The position numbers and the translations under genes are program-made. Shown piece by piece: positions 34,271 through 44,668 of a stretch of DNA of 64,000 nt (its first letter is position 1; the number at the start of each line of letters is the position of its first letter). The DNA lies in assembly GCA_024449915.1 (NCBI GenBank), contig JAMZAV010000913.1:124001-188000 (forward strand), given 5' to 3'. Source of the DNA: Sweltsa coloradensis (Eukaryota > Arthropoda > Insecta > Plecoptera > Chloroperlidae). The notes beneath the pieces were generated by a model that saw nothing but the letters and a program-made list of their open reading frames with translations, was not told where the DNA came from and made no database searches.

Positions 34271-35817
34271 CGTTCAGCAAATGATACAAGACTGGAATAT
34301 ACTCTTAGACCTAGGTTTCATTACAAAATTTAGTAATTTGTACTGAATTTATTTTTGGCAATCATTAACAAAAATAGGGTACAAACTATAAATTTGTTTT
34401 TGTAAGCCGTAAGAAATACATATTTTGTGGTTCGTTGATATTATTGCATTGGTAACTTCCATTATTGCTTAAATAACTAACAAAATAGATTGTAAAACAA
34501 TTTGTAAATTACCTACAATAAAATAATTAGACTATGACAAAAGGCAAAATTTTACTGACAAAATTCATAATATGAATTCCTAACCACAGTATTTAAATTT
34601 GGAGTCCACGGATCGATAAAAACGACCGGCATTAATGACTGAATGTTTTAAAAGTATTCCTCGTTCATAAAGCGAAAACTGGTCCCTTTATTGAACCCTG
34701 TATATAGTCGTTGGATTGGACATGATATTTAAACTAAACTAGCATCCTTTATACCTAGGAAAAGGGTGAAGTTGTCTATAAGATGTTTTCATATACAAAC
34801 ATATTTGTATATCTATTATCTAATAATTTTTTCTAAGATCGTTGCACTATAGTAGTTATTTTAGTGTATATACCTTTAAAACAGTACTTATTAATTTTAA
34901 TGAATATATCTGTGAATATATTAATCAATAATCCGGACACTTGTACATGTAAAGTGGCTAACATATTAGATGATTGTATTGGGTTGCTGATTGGTCGAAA
35001 ACCATACAATTGTTAGCTTTCAAAATAACTTTGAAGCTAATCCATCTTATAAAGACAACTCGAAAAAGAACCAATAATTAATTCATCTCAGAAACACAAC
35101 AGCCGAAAATCTTCTTGAAATAAATAAATTCCAAGTTCTTATTCGGTATTCTTCGAGCTGGCTTTGAAGTGTTGCAAATCTCCAACAGATAACGCGTCTT
35201 TTAGGTTGATATGCAAAGAAGCGAGAATGAGGCTTCTACAACATGAGCACTGACGGTATCTAGTATATAGGAGGTGGAACATTCCCATCCGTTGAATATT
35301 TGATGGAAGGACTAGCTAAGAAGATTACGGAAGATGATGAAAGTTCGCTTGCTGGGTGCCAGGGCGCGCAGATTATAAAACACTATGGAAGGCAGCAGTG
35401 TTGCTTATCAGAGAAATTACAATATAACACCCGAGCGGGAGTGATGCATAATAATCGCAAGAAAGAAAAACACGGGAAAGTTTTCAAGAGAGCTCGGAAG
35501 AGTTGAGAATAATCCTCTCCGGGGATTCTGTAACTCGAGGTTCGAAGTTACGGAGAATATGCAGCGATATGATGTAGAAAGGTTTTTTCTTCAGACTGTG
35601 CGTACTATTATAGCACGGATAGCTTGGAGTATAATGCGGTACTATATTAATTTCAAGATCACATGTACAAAATACATCGAAGTATAGAAGTTATGTGAGC
35701 AGGGAAACCATATTAATTATAGTTTAATTAAATCTACCATTATGCAGAGAAAAACATACATGTCACTTTAAAAGTCACCAAATAACATTGTCATATCACA
35801 TACCTTAGTAGGCCTAG
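34271..35817. other. intergenic, nothing recognised
   Basis: AT-rich unique DNA. The 68-codon frame at 35300-35506 is K/E/R-rich but has no recognisable domain. Confidence 0.45.
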
Positions 35818-35866
35818 AAGAGTGGGTAGACTAAATACTATTTTAGGTTTTATTTTTTATTTTTTA
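35818..35866 (+). mobile_element. SINE family A tail fragment
   Basis: GAGTGGGTAGACTAAATACT followed by a T-rich tail (TTTTATTTTTTATTTTT) corresponds to the 3' end of the SINE at 10451-10879. Confidence 0.45.
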
Positions 35867-36319
35867 TATCTAGAATCAATCAATCATAATCCAAATAATT
35901 AATCAATACTCGATAACTATATTTTTACTTTCATTCTCGTTCATTTGCATTTCCTTTCATTTTCTTCAATATAATAAAGACTCCAATTTAAAAAAAAACT
36001 AAGCTTGTTCAGAACTTTTCTTGTTTATAAATTTATTTTTACTTTCAATAATTCTTTCCAAGCATTGTTTGCACTACAATCAAGTATTGCAATTGGAACT
36101 CTGAGTATAACTTGCTTTGGGGTTATGCCCTCTCTGATTCTCTTCAACATTTTAAGTTTAATATGTATCTTAACTTGTTGAATTAATAATAAAAAATATA
36201 ATAAAATAAAACAAAATATATTATTGAGGTTAATTAGACAGAAATGGTAGGATAGTTTGCTAAAATCAATCAAAAAATCAATGAGAACGATTACTCCAAC
36301 ATAAAATAATAACACCCAT
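35867..36319. other. intergenic, AT-rich
   Basis: A 96-codon minus frame (36025-36315) is dominated by hydrophobic and AT-encoded residues; it is not recognised as a gene. Confidence 0.45.
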
Positions 36320-36600
36320 GATAATGATCAATCTATCACCCGCTGGAACTAAGATCGAAGATCGTTCCTATTGAGATGGAATGTGTCTCAGTGATCGGGG
36401 TACGTACTCTAATAAGAACCCACAAAAAGCTATTGCTTACAACGTGTTATCTTGCCGGCTGGCGTGACTAGGACGACGTCGGATCAGCCGATCAAGCTGT
36501 CAGGCTGCCTGTGCGGCGCCCGGCGCCACGACAACACACCGCCAGGAAGACAGAGAGGCGCAACCGTGGCCGTACCATTCAACTCACATAAAAATAAATA
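36320..36600. promoter_or_regulatory. GC-richer island
   Basis: This patch holds CGGATCAGCCGATCAAGCTG and a GGCGCCCGGCGCC palindrome (36513-36525), unusual in this AT-rich window, with several CpG sites. It has no frame or repeat. It may be a regulatory element or a decayed CpG-rich promoter; there is no direct evidence. Confidence 0.2.
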
Positions 36601-37005
36601 AAGCATTACAGAATGAAATCAAGTTTGTTTTTAATTTTATGTTTGTATTGCTCAAATTTTCATTAATTAGTGTTTTTTTAAACGTCGATACTATTCAGAT
36701 TATGAAACATCATTAATGTATTGATTTTTATATATTGTTCACGTTAAAATGAGTATCTCAGTTGGATACTGGAGTATGTACTTTATTGATTAGTTGACGA
36801 AAAACTTGGATGGTCTAGGATAATAAAAAAAATATTAAATGTTATTTGCTGGATGGTGCAAAATAGGAGGCAATGGAACAATATTAATTTTACGTAGTGA
36901 GTAAGAGATCATGAAATGACTCAAATAATGTTGTAGTACAAAGATATGTTATGTCTAAAATGGTGGGCGAGTATCTAGGAAGCTTAGTTTAAAATATTTT
37001 AGATG

Positions 37006-37087
37006 TTTGGTGGAGGTGCCGGGTCTCGCAGATTTCTTCGGACAGGGTTATACGAAGAAAATTGTCAGACCCGGCACCTCCACCAAA
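37006..37087. mobile_element. foldback copy of the GGTGCCGGG repeat
   Basis: TTTGGTGGAGGTGCCGGGTC on the left and its exact complement GACCCGGCACCTCCACCAAA on the right enclose about 40 bp that also pair partly (TTTCTTCGGA with TACGAAGAAA). The result is an 82-bp hairpin. All other copies carry the motif at one end only. This could be a minimal element with true terminal inverted repeats or an inverted fusion of two heads. Confidence 0.8.
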
Positions 37088-37894
37088 AGCAAAGAAAATT
37101 ATTACAAATCAAACAGGGTTGTTCAAGATTTATTGCGGTAACAAGTGGTTCAGTGATTAGAATCACGATTACTCATTGGTGGAAGATGGGTCGTATTGAG
37201 CTACCAAATAACACATATATATTCATGGTTAATTGAGTAAATTTACGTTGTTTAGGATGTTTATCAAGTGTGATAATATGATATGAATAATAAATAATGT
37301 AAAAAATAATATTCAGGTGAATAATACTATGGAAAATGGGGAAAGATTGTACAATGGCGTTAAGTATAGGGGGTAGATTTCCAAATATGTGGTGTGTGCT
37401 GATATTGGAAACACAAAAATATGCTAAAAGGGATTTCTCTCTGAGATGACACATACTCTTAAAACCTAAAATTAAATTAAACGTAACAAACAACTCGCTC
37501 GTAAAAATTAATTGGGACCAGAGTATTTATTATTTACGTATTTATTTATCATTCGTTCCGTCACAAATTAATTAATTACATGTGTCACTAGGATTGTGGG
37601 AAAAAATACTCCAAGCCAAACGCAGTTGACGACTGCCAAACTTATAACAAATAATTTACTGAAAAATATGATATCAAAAAATATCAACAACATTACAACA
37701 ATGATTTGCAAAACTATCAACCTTTCAAAGTACGTTTCTGAAGTTGACACTTGAATTAATTAATAATATCGTACAAATGAATAAAAGAAAGTTGCTAAAA
37801 ATAAATTTGAAATGTAACAACATGGATGCTTAGGGCAGATTTGAAAGTGTCTAATTGAGCAAATCAGTAAAACCATTATATCCACATCAGTTTA
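37088..37894. other. intergenic, nothing recognised
   Basis: AT-rich. The 106-codon minus frame (37173-37493) has no recognisable feature and overlaps other frames. Confidence 0.45.
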
Positions 37895-38165
37895 GTACAC
37901 GAGTTCACTGCGGCGGTATGTTGTAGTAGTAGAATCACGACCGGGCGATACCCTTCATCGTATCTGTTAGTTCACGATAACACGAATGACTGGCAACATT
38001 TGAACACGTCCATTCCGAGACAAACCCCATCGTGAAATAAATATTCACCCGGGTCGAGGCTAAAGGTCGGACACATTTGCATTAACAACAATTAGACGTA
38101 AAGCAATGTTAACAATTCAATCTAGATTGCATCTTCACTCTCGGGGCTTGTTCGTGGTTGAAGGG
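37895..38165. promoter_or_regulatory. candidate regulatory island with POU next to SOX site
   Basis: ATTTGCATTAACAACAAT (38075-38092) places a POU octamer (ATTTGCAT) two bases from a SOX-like ACAACAAT. This resembles the composite POU-SOXB arrangement known from animal neural and pluripotency enhancers. The surrounding sequence is complex, repeat-free and without frames. Inference only. Confidence 0.3.
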
Positions 38166-38663
38166 CCAGCGTGAAGCCAGACGCGGGAAAGAAATTGATT
38201 CGTGTGCAAGGGTTGTCTTAAAATTTACTACCCTTGAATTATAACGAAGAGGATTAATTTATATTTATTTAAACATTCGTGAAAATAGAGCTTTGTGTTA
38301 AATCAGCAAATAATATTTTCGAAAACGCCTATAGCGCAATTTTTATTTCTAAACCATAGTACATTCCTGTTTTTATACATAATTCGTAACTTAAGTAAAC
38401 AGATTTAAACCACTTAATTTCAATGTAATTTTTTTGACATAAAATAAAAATTACACACACAGGTTTTTGAAAGTGAGTAAAAGATATGCTACAAAGTTGA
38501 ATTGTATGTATACGTAGGTAAAGACAAACATTTTGAAAATTGCGTTTACGTCGTGTTATTGGCAAATAAGTGACTTTCAAATTTAATTATAACAGATAAA
38601 ATAATGGCATTTTATGCAATGCACTTTGTTGCAAACATCCACTATCGCAAATTATGTTTCGTT

Positions 38664-38700
38664 GATTTATATATATATATATATATAATATATATATTAT

Positions 38701-38741
<41 letters not shown>
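38664..38741 (+). repeat. (AT)n microsatellite
   Basis: About 78 bp of nearly pure AT dinucleotides, with AATAT/TATTAT interruptions that make it self-complementary. Confidence 0.95.
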
Positions 38742-38743
<2 letters not shown>

Positions 38744-39894
38744 CATTCGCTAGCTTTACATCCCTATTTGAGATCCTCTATGTTTCGATTTTACATATTT
38801 ACGTCCATGCTCACAATAAGCAGTATAGCACACTTTTCTTAAACTGTCTTGTGTACCAGCTGTTCAGGCGAGTGAAACTTACTACTAAAAAATAAATAAA
38901 CTGTAATTTATATAACATATATCTTTAATTTATAATTTAGGAAGTAGGATAGCAAATGATATCCATTTGGTTAGCCGAAAATAAAAGGAAACGTGATAAA
39001 AAATAAAAGGTGCGATAGATATTGGCCTAGGCCTTCAAATCAAATTGTACATCCGCGGCTACTGCAACTGGCCTTCCCAGATATATAGCTCACTGCCCCG
39101 AAGTGGGTATTTCCTCTGTAATCTTTGATTCCCGGTAGTTGTCATTGAGCAGCGCTGCATGGTTGCTATTCGCCAGATAACTCGAGATAGCGATTCTCTC
39201 GCAATCTTGTTAGAGGAGGAGTGATTGATTGCACCCCCCCCCCCCCTCCTCCACCCTACACACACTCGAGTGAGAGGTGTCGAGGTGTGACGCGGTATTG
39301 TCGGCGTTGTCAGGGGTGGGCAGCACAGACGCACGAGACAGAGAGACAGAGCTTTTCAATTACTGTATACCGAGAACACAGCTAATACATCTGTTTATTA
39401 TCCGTGCCAAGATATTTAATTTAATTTAATTACAATTTGCTATTGGGACATATTTTAATAATACCAATATTTGATATTACCTTACCAAATGACTTTTATT
39501 ATATTTTGTACGCTGTAAAATTCTTTGTTTTCCTGTATTTCAAGTAGTTTATGCTATTTACTTTTACTCATAATAAACTTTTCTTATTCTATTTTTTATA
39601 ATATTTATACTATCCTAGTACATATGTCTAACACAGTAATTCGATATTGTTGAAAAATTAAATGTTGACAGGCATATTGTAGGAATGTTATTGCGGATGA
39701 AGATCAAATATTACTTGTGACCTATGGCCTGTAACCTGAGGCTCAAATGGAGTTATAATGATGAATTTCATTATTTAACCATTAACTAAAATATATACTC
39801 TGGTGTAAAATTGGTAATTTTCAGCCAAATTAACATTAAAGTTGTCAAATATTGAAGAGGAATGACATAAGTCCATTGTACACCCCTACTCTCC
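38742..39894. other. intergenic, nothing recognised
   Basis: Includes a 13-base C run (39234-39246) within a short GC-richer patch. The 91-codon minus frame across it (39059-39334) encodes low-complexity Gly/Pro/Thr and is not called. Confidence 0.45.
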
Positions 39895-40080
39895 GATATG
39901 GCGGTATCCGACGCCCAACGCTGACCCGTTCGACCCCGGGCGTTAAATCACTGCAGGCCCATTGATTGATCAACTCACCGCCAGCCGCCTAATTAAGCAT
40001 TTGCCCTCAATTAACATCTGATATCAACATAGTGCATGGACCTCGATACTTTCACCGCCTGATCACAGTCATACGGAACA
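39895..40080. promoter_or_regulatory. candidate regulatory island
   Basis: Complex sequence with CATTGATTGATCAACTC, CCTAATTAAGC (homeodomain core) and CTGATCACAG, flanked by AT-rich DNA. No frame or repeat was seen. Motif-based inference. Confidence 0.25.
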
Positions 40081-40267
40081 ATGGAATCATTACTTCACTG
40101 CATTCATACATAAAATTAATGAAATTATATACAATTAATTTGATGTTACCATTTTAATATTTCAAGAAATTAACCCGTTCACATTAATTTCCGGTGTTTT
40201 ACATATTCGTTCAGATCAATTCAAATTGTGTTTGATTCCGTTTGCTACCAAATAATGGAAACATATC

Positions 40268-40520
40268 TAAATAAGGTGGAATGGCCATACTTCTCATTTG
40301 GTTTCCGATGCTTCCATGTTGATGTATCGTGATAATTTTACAGAAAAAGCGAATCCAACTTACGAATCCAATCGAATTTCAAATATTAATTTTTGCTTTA
40401 CTTTACAATATTGAACAGCATGTATATAGGACTATATGAAACATGAATTGATTGCTTCTGTAGTTCATAATTAGAGATGGGTGTAAGGGCAGTTTCAAAT
40501 TTAATGTTTAGCAGTTTTTT
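40268..40520 (+). repeat. 253-bp direct duplication, intact copy
   Basis: From TAAATAAGGTGGAATGGCCA to TTTAATGTTTAGCAGTTTT. It is repeated 465 bp downstream, where the second copy is split by a pearl-like element. Here the insertion point reads GTAGTTCATAATTAGAG (between 40467 and 40468), giving an undisturbed pre-insertion site. Confidence 0.9.
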
Positions 40521-40732
40521 CTCAAATTCAGAATTTAGGAGCGTTATGAAATCTCAAAATTAATTATTTTTCGTAGATTGATTTAACTTCTTGTTAATTT
40601 CTTCAAAAACGGAATTATGTGGCTTATTTGCCTTAAAGTGGATTCATACAAGCTTAAAGTCAATATAGAATTCAAATTCATCACCAATTGCTTTGAGTAA
40701 ACCTTTATTTTATTATTTATTACCTTTATCGT

Positions 40733-41569
40733 TAAATAAGGTGGAATGGCCATACTTCTCATTTGGTTTCCGATGCTTCCATGTTGATGTATCGTGATAA
40801 TTTTACAGAAAAAGCGAATCCAACTTACGAATCCAATCGAATTTCAAATATTAATTTTTGCTTTACTTTACAATATTGAACAGCATGTATATATGAAACA
40901 GTGAATTGATTGCTTCTGTAGCTCATTGGATGAGCGAAACGAAGACTGCAATCGCACCGACCCTCCAAAAAAGTTAGCCTGGGTGGTTTTTTGTTTTTTG
41001 TTTTTGTTTTTGTTTGTTTTTCTGTCTGTTTGTTCGCTCTCTACCGGGCAAACGGCATATGCGATCTGAATGAAAATTTGACAGGACCTTCGAAATCTCT
41101 GAACTTAGACTTGCCACGTTTTTGGGTACAATCGAAGAAATATTTCTCATGAATATCGTACTTTTACGATTTTTTTCAATTGTTTGTGCGACATTTTCGT
41201 GACTTTTGGGCCAATTCTGACCAAACGGGTGGGGCTACAACGTTCATATTACACATGGACATTAAGATTATGGTGATGTAGTACTTTTGAAAGAAAAAAG
41301 TTAAAAAGTTAGCCAGAACCATAGAAAAAAAGCTTTTAATATAAGTTTTTTACGGTAAATAATACCAATTGACAAGAAACAAAAGAAACTTGACAACATT
41401 CACCTACAATGCGTAGGCAGCAAAACAAAGCACTTGCAAAAGTAAAGATATCCAACGCAAACTAAAAACTTTAAAAAGCTCATCCATCAACGCGGCGGGA
41501 CTTTAGCGTTTTCCTAGTAATTAAGAAATGAGTGTAAGGGCAGTTTCAAATTTAATGTTTAGCAGTTTT
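40733..41569 (+). repeat. 253-bp direct duplication, interrupted copy
   Basis: Matches 40268-40467 at 40733-40925 and 40468-40520 at 41518-41569. The intervening 592 bp is the pearl-like element copy C. A small deletion (GGACTATATG region) distinguishes the copies. Confidence 0.9.
40926..41517 (+). mobile_element. pearl/Helentron-like element, copy C
   Basis: Start TTGGATGAGCGAAACGAAGA. It has a GTTTTT-rich microsatellite at about 40988-41022, the left region (CTCTCTACCGGGCAAACGGC), a single 173-bp-type core unit, then GCTCATCCATCAACGCGGCG, the hairpin AACGC/GCGTT and the terminus TTTTCCTAG. The flank is A on the left and T on the right with no duplication, confirmed against the empty site at 40467/40468. 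GGATGAGC at the 5' end is inverted as GCTCATCC about 40 bp inside the 3' end, the asymmetric arrangement described for Helentrons. Confidence 0.88.
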
Positions 41570-42225
41570 ATTCTACCATATTTTATTTCTAGTGTAAATA
41601 TTTGCTACCTTTGTACATTATCTGTAGGCATATTTATATTTATTTGTTGTTTTTTCTCCTACAATTAGACACTTTGACGAAACCTATATTTGTATCGTGT
41701 ACGGATCAAATCGTGAAAAAATTATCTTATCTTATCTTATTTAAAATAAAAAAAATGTGTAATGTAATCAAGAACTATGAAATTGCTGATATAGCAAACA
41801 CGGTAAAAAAAAAAAAATGGTATTTTACAACGAACTCGATTTCTCGATTCAGTTTGTCAAGAAACATGAAATTGTTAATATTATATAGAATACAAATATT
41901 TAAAAAAATGTATTTTATAGATTGCATAACATTAACCAACTCTCTGTTTAGTCTGCGATCCGTCGCCCTACACGAGATTGTCTTGTAGACAATCATGTCC
42001 GCCTAGAGACAAGAAGACACGTGACACAAGAGTGTGGTTCCCCACCCGACAAATAACAAACACCCAGCAAAGCAATCGAGCATCGGAAACAGATCACAGA
42101 TCTTGTCTTCGCCGCGTGGGACGAATAATCCCATCCGATGATGATCGATCATACCCGAACCTCGGGGGGTCTGACAGGGCGACATGACACTTGCTGTACT
42201 CTCACGTCGCGTCTCAATCTCGTGG
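41570..42225. other. intergenic, nothing recognised
   Basis: Starts AT-rich with a short TTATC repeat at 41717-41742, then a more balanced patch (41960-42225) with overlapping short frames on both strands. The 128-codon frame at 41602-41988 is AT-driven and not convincing. Confidence 0.4.
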
Positions 42226-42249
42226 TGCGTGTGCGTGTGCGTGTGCGTG
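42226..42249 (+). repeat. (GTGTGC)n short tandem repeat
   Basis: About four units of GTGTGC. Confidence 0.8.
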
Positions 42250-42316
42250 GCGCAATCACGGGCAGAGATTCAATTAGGCATTGTCTTCATTCAGAGGTAG
42301 AGCAGGCTCAATGCCA

Positions 42317-42482
42317 GATCACAATGTAAATGAATGTGTCAATGATCACAATGTAAATGAATGTGTACGAAGATCACAATGTAAATGAATGTGTACAAGA
42401 TCACAATGTAAATGAATGTGTACGATGATCACAATGTAAATGAATGTGTACGAAGATCACAATGTAAATGAATGTGTACGAA
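42317..42482 (+). repeat. 27-28 bp minisatellite
   Basis: Six units of GATCACAATGTAAATGAATG plus GTGTACGA begin at 42317, 42344, 42372, 42399, 42427 and 42455. Units are nearly identical, differing mainly in the last few bases. There are no variable spacers, so it is not a CRISPR-like array. Confidence 0.95.
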
Positions 42483-42542
42483 TAGATTTTTAAATAACAT
42501 GATATCAAAGTTTAAATCGATTATATAGAATGGACTCCTAGA

Positions 42543-42601
42543 AATAGGATTGTATAAATCAGTTAAAAAATAATAAAAAATAGGATTGTATAAATCAGTA
42601 A
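42543..42601 (+). repeat. short direct duplication
   Basis: AATAGGATTGTATAAATCAG occurs twice, about 36 bp apart, joined by TTAAAAAATAATAAA. Confidence 0.8.
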
Positions 42602-43074
42602 AAATTGATATTCACGTATAGGAAAATTATCCAGAGACAAGAAGGTACACTCAGAATGGAAAAGGTAGAAAATTCGACCCCTAGGGGGATATCACCTGTT
42701 CGACCCCTGTTTTTAGAGGGTCGACCATTCGACCCCTTCGAAAACAAGGTATAATAATCGACCGCTATAAGGCGAATAAATGAACTCGTAGGGGTAGATT
42801 AATCCCACTCTAGAGTGAGGTTATTGTTACCTATAGGTTCTAAAATAAGGCCCTTTAAGAGAGTTTTATCGACCCGTAGGGGTAGAGTAACCCCAATCTC
42901 GATAGACCTCCAAGAAGATTATTTTCGTCTTGTAAGGGTCGATTTTATTACCCCTGATGTAAGCAAAAATTTCGACCCGTACGATTTCTACTTTCGTCTT
43001 CAGGTTGAAATTTCTGCTCCTGTAGTGGGATTAATGGAACCTTACAATTATTTACTTTAGTAATTAAACAGTGA

Positions 43075-43268
43075 TGATGAATGTTCCTGTAAGAAAGACA
43101 TACATCATTGAATAGCCAGTAGAATGATTAATATTACATATAAATTTCACAATGTTAAAATCTCGGAACTCAGCGAGGCTCGAACCTGGGACACCTGGAG
43201 AAAGAGTATACACTGTCCTAGTCATTAAACCCAATACACCAAGACACTATACAACTGAAGCGCGTCTG
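43075..43268 (-). mobile_element. tRNA-headed SINE nested in the CACT element
   Basis: Minus strand GTCTTGGTGTATTGGGTTTA and CTCCAGGTGTCCCAGGTTCG then AGCCTCGC give a tRNA-like head with B-box (43174-43187). A body of about 100 bp runs toward 43075. AGTGAT borders both sides (43069-43074 and about 43269-43274) as a possible short target duplication. It interrupts the join between the left part of the transposon and its 177-bp array. Confidence 0.5.
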
Positions 43269-43274
43269 TAGTGA

Positions 43275-44238
43275 TACACCTCAAGATGTGATTATTATGC
43301 CTGCAGTTAGTTAGTAATCAACCTTCGAGGTATATATTTCGACCAGAGACGGTTTTATTTATTTTATTTATTTTTATTTATTTATTTAACGTCTATCCTA
43401 TTCAGTTATAAAAACTGATGACCAGAGACGGTTGAGTATTCACCTCTCAGAGGTGTTATTAGTTCGACCCGCAAAGTGGTATCTATCTACCCTTAAAGGT
43501 ATATTATTCTTCTCCTAGGAGACAAACAGATACACCTCAAGATGTGATTATTATGCCCCCAGTTAGTTAGTAATCAACCTTTGAGGTATATATTTCGACC
43601 AGAGACGGTTGAGTTTTCCCATCTCAGAGGTGTTATTAGCTCGGCCCGCAAAATGGTATCTATCTACCCTTAAAGGTATATTATTCTTCCCCTAGGAGTT
43701 GAACAGATACACCTCAAGATGTGATTATTATGCCCTCAGTTAGTTAGTAATCAACCTATGAGGTATATATTTCGACCAGAGACGGTTGAGTTTTCACCTC
43801 TCAGAGGTCGTATTTGTTCGACCCGCAAAGTGATATTAATCGACTCTTAAAGGTATATTATTCTACCCCTAGGAGACGAACAGATACACCTCAAGATGTG
43901 ATTATTATGCCCGCAGTTAGTTAGTAATCAACCTATGAGGTATATATTTCGACCAGAGACGGTTGAGTTTTCCCCTCTCAGAGGTGTTATTAGTTCGACC
44001 CGCAGAGTGATATCTATCTACCCTTAGTGGTTTATTATTTTTCCCCTAGGAGTCGAACAGATACACCTCAAGATGTGATTATGATGCCCTCAGTTAGTTA
44101 GTAATCAACCTATGAGGTATATATTTCGACCAGAGACGGTTGAGTTTTCACCTCTCAGAGGTCGTATTTGTTCGACCCGCAAAGTGATATCCATCGACTC
44201 TTAAAGGTGTATTATTCTACCCCTTGGAGAATAATTTT
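43275..44238 (+). repeat. 5 x 177-bp tandem array inside the CACT element
   Basis: Units start at 43275, 43531, 43708, 43885 and 44062 (TACACCTCAAGATGTGATTA). Spacing is exactly 177 bp except for the first, which is 256 because of a 79-bp insertion. Each unit contains TTCGACCAGAGACGGTTGAG, the palindrome ACCTCTCAGAGGT, GTTCGACCCGCA, ACCCTTAAAGGT and CCCCTAGGAG. Units 1-4 and 5 differ by a few per cent. Confidence 0.93.
43355..43419 (-). mobile_element. LINE-type 3' end inserted in array unit 1
   Basis: A 65-bp insert, minus strand TCAGTTTTTATAACTGAATA then GGATAGACGTTAAATAAATA and an AAATAAA tail. It is flanked by the 14-bp duplication GACCAGAGACGGTT (43341-43354 and 43420-43433). The insert plus duplication equals 79 bp, the exact excess length of this unit. 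Its tail matches 56050-56080 and 58775-58805. This is target-primed retrotransposition of a severely 5'-truncated LINE. Confidence 0.92.
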
Positions 44239-44668
44239 ATTCCTCTACTGGTTTAATATTATCTCCATTTGAATTCATTAATTACCTTTGAGAGTTCAAA
44301 ATTCGAACCCTATTGGCTGGTTTTTAACTTTTCATGGGTCTATTATTTAGGCTTTCGAGGGCGTGTATTTATCCGATTCTCGGTCGAATATCTCCACTTA
44401 GAGGTTGATAAATATACCTCCACGGGAAGATTTTTGTCACGTTAGAGGTATTTCCCATTATCTACCCCTATAGGTAGTTCTTGGTTGATTTGGGTTCAAT
44501 ATTATACCTTTTTAGGAAATTCGCCTGTCTGAGGAACATTTTTCGACCCTTAGTTACCCTTTCTTACCCCATTCTACCAACTTATACCCTTGGGTAGAAT
44601 TTTCAACCCGTAATTACCCCTATCGACCCCATAATCGACCCCTTTCGACCTTTTTCATTCTGAGTGTA

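Larger units (their letters stand above)
42646..44668. mobile_element. CACT-ended DNA transposon, non-autonomous, ~2.0 kb
   Basis: Ends TACACTCAGAATGGAAAAGG (42646) and CTTTTTCATTCTGAGTGTA (to 44668) are inverted repeats. Taking TA as the 2-bp target duplication, the element is CACTCAGAATG...CATTCTGAGTG (42648-44666). CACT-type ends, a 2-3 bp duplication and many subterminal copies of one motif are typical of EnSpm/CACTA elements. The motif here is TTCGACCCC or its complement, for example 42673, 42700, 42731 and several between 44540 and 44650. Short palindromes are everywhere. There is no transposase frame; the 81-codon frame at 42815 is chance. A Tc1/mariner-like origin (TA duplication) is the main alternative. 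Confidence 0.75.

Noticed and set aside
36025..36315. Possible membrane protein frame
   Set aside because: Hydrophobicity follows from AT-rich codons; no start context, partner exon or family.
41602..41988. 128-codon frame
   Set aside because: Composition is dominated by AT-rich codons (Ile, Lys, Phe, Leu, Tyr) with no motif; it is overlapped by an antisense frame.
42317..42482. Regularly spaced 20-base words suggesting a CRISPR array
   Set aside because: Units are contiguous 27-28 bp minisatellite copies with no unique spacers, and the DNA is eukaryotic.
42646..44668. Interpretation as a Tc1/mariner element on the basis of TA flanks
   Set aside because: Kept only as an alternative: the CACT end and dense subterminal TCGACCCC repeats fit a CACTA-type element better, and TA is also a possible 2-bp duplication.
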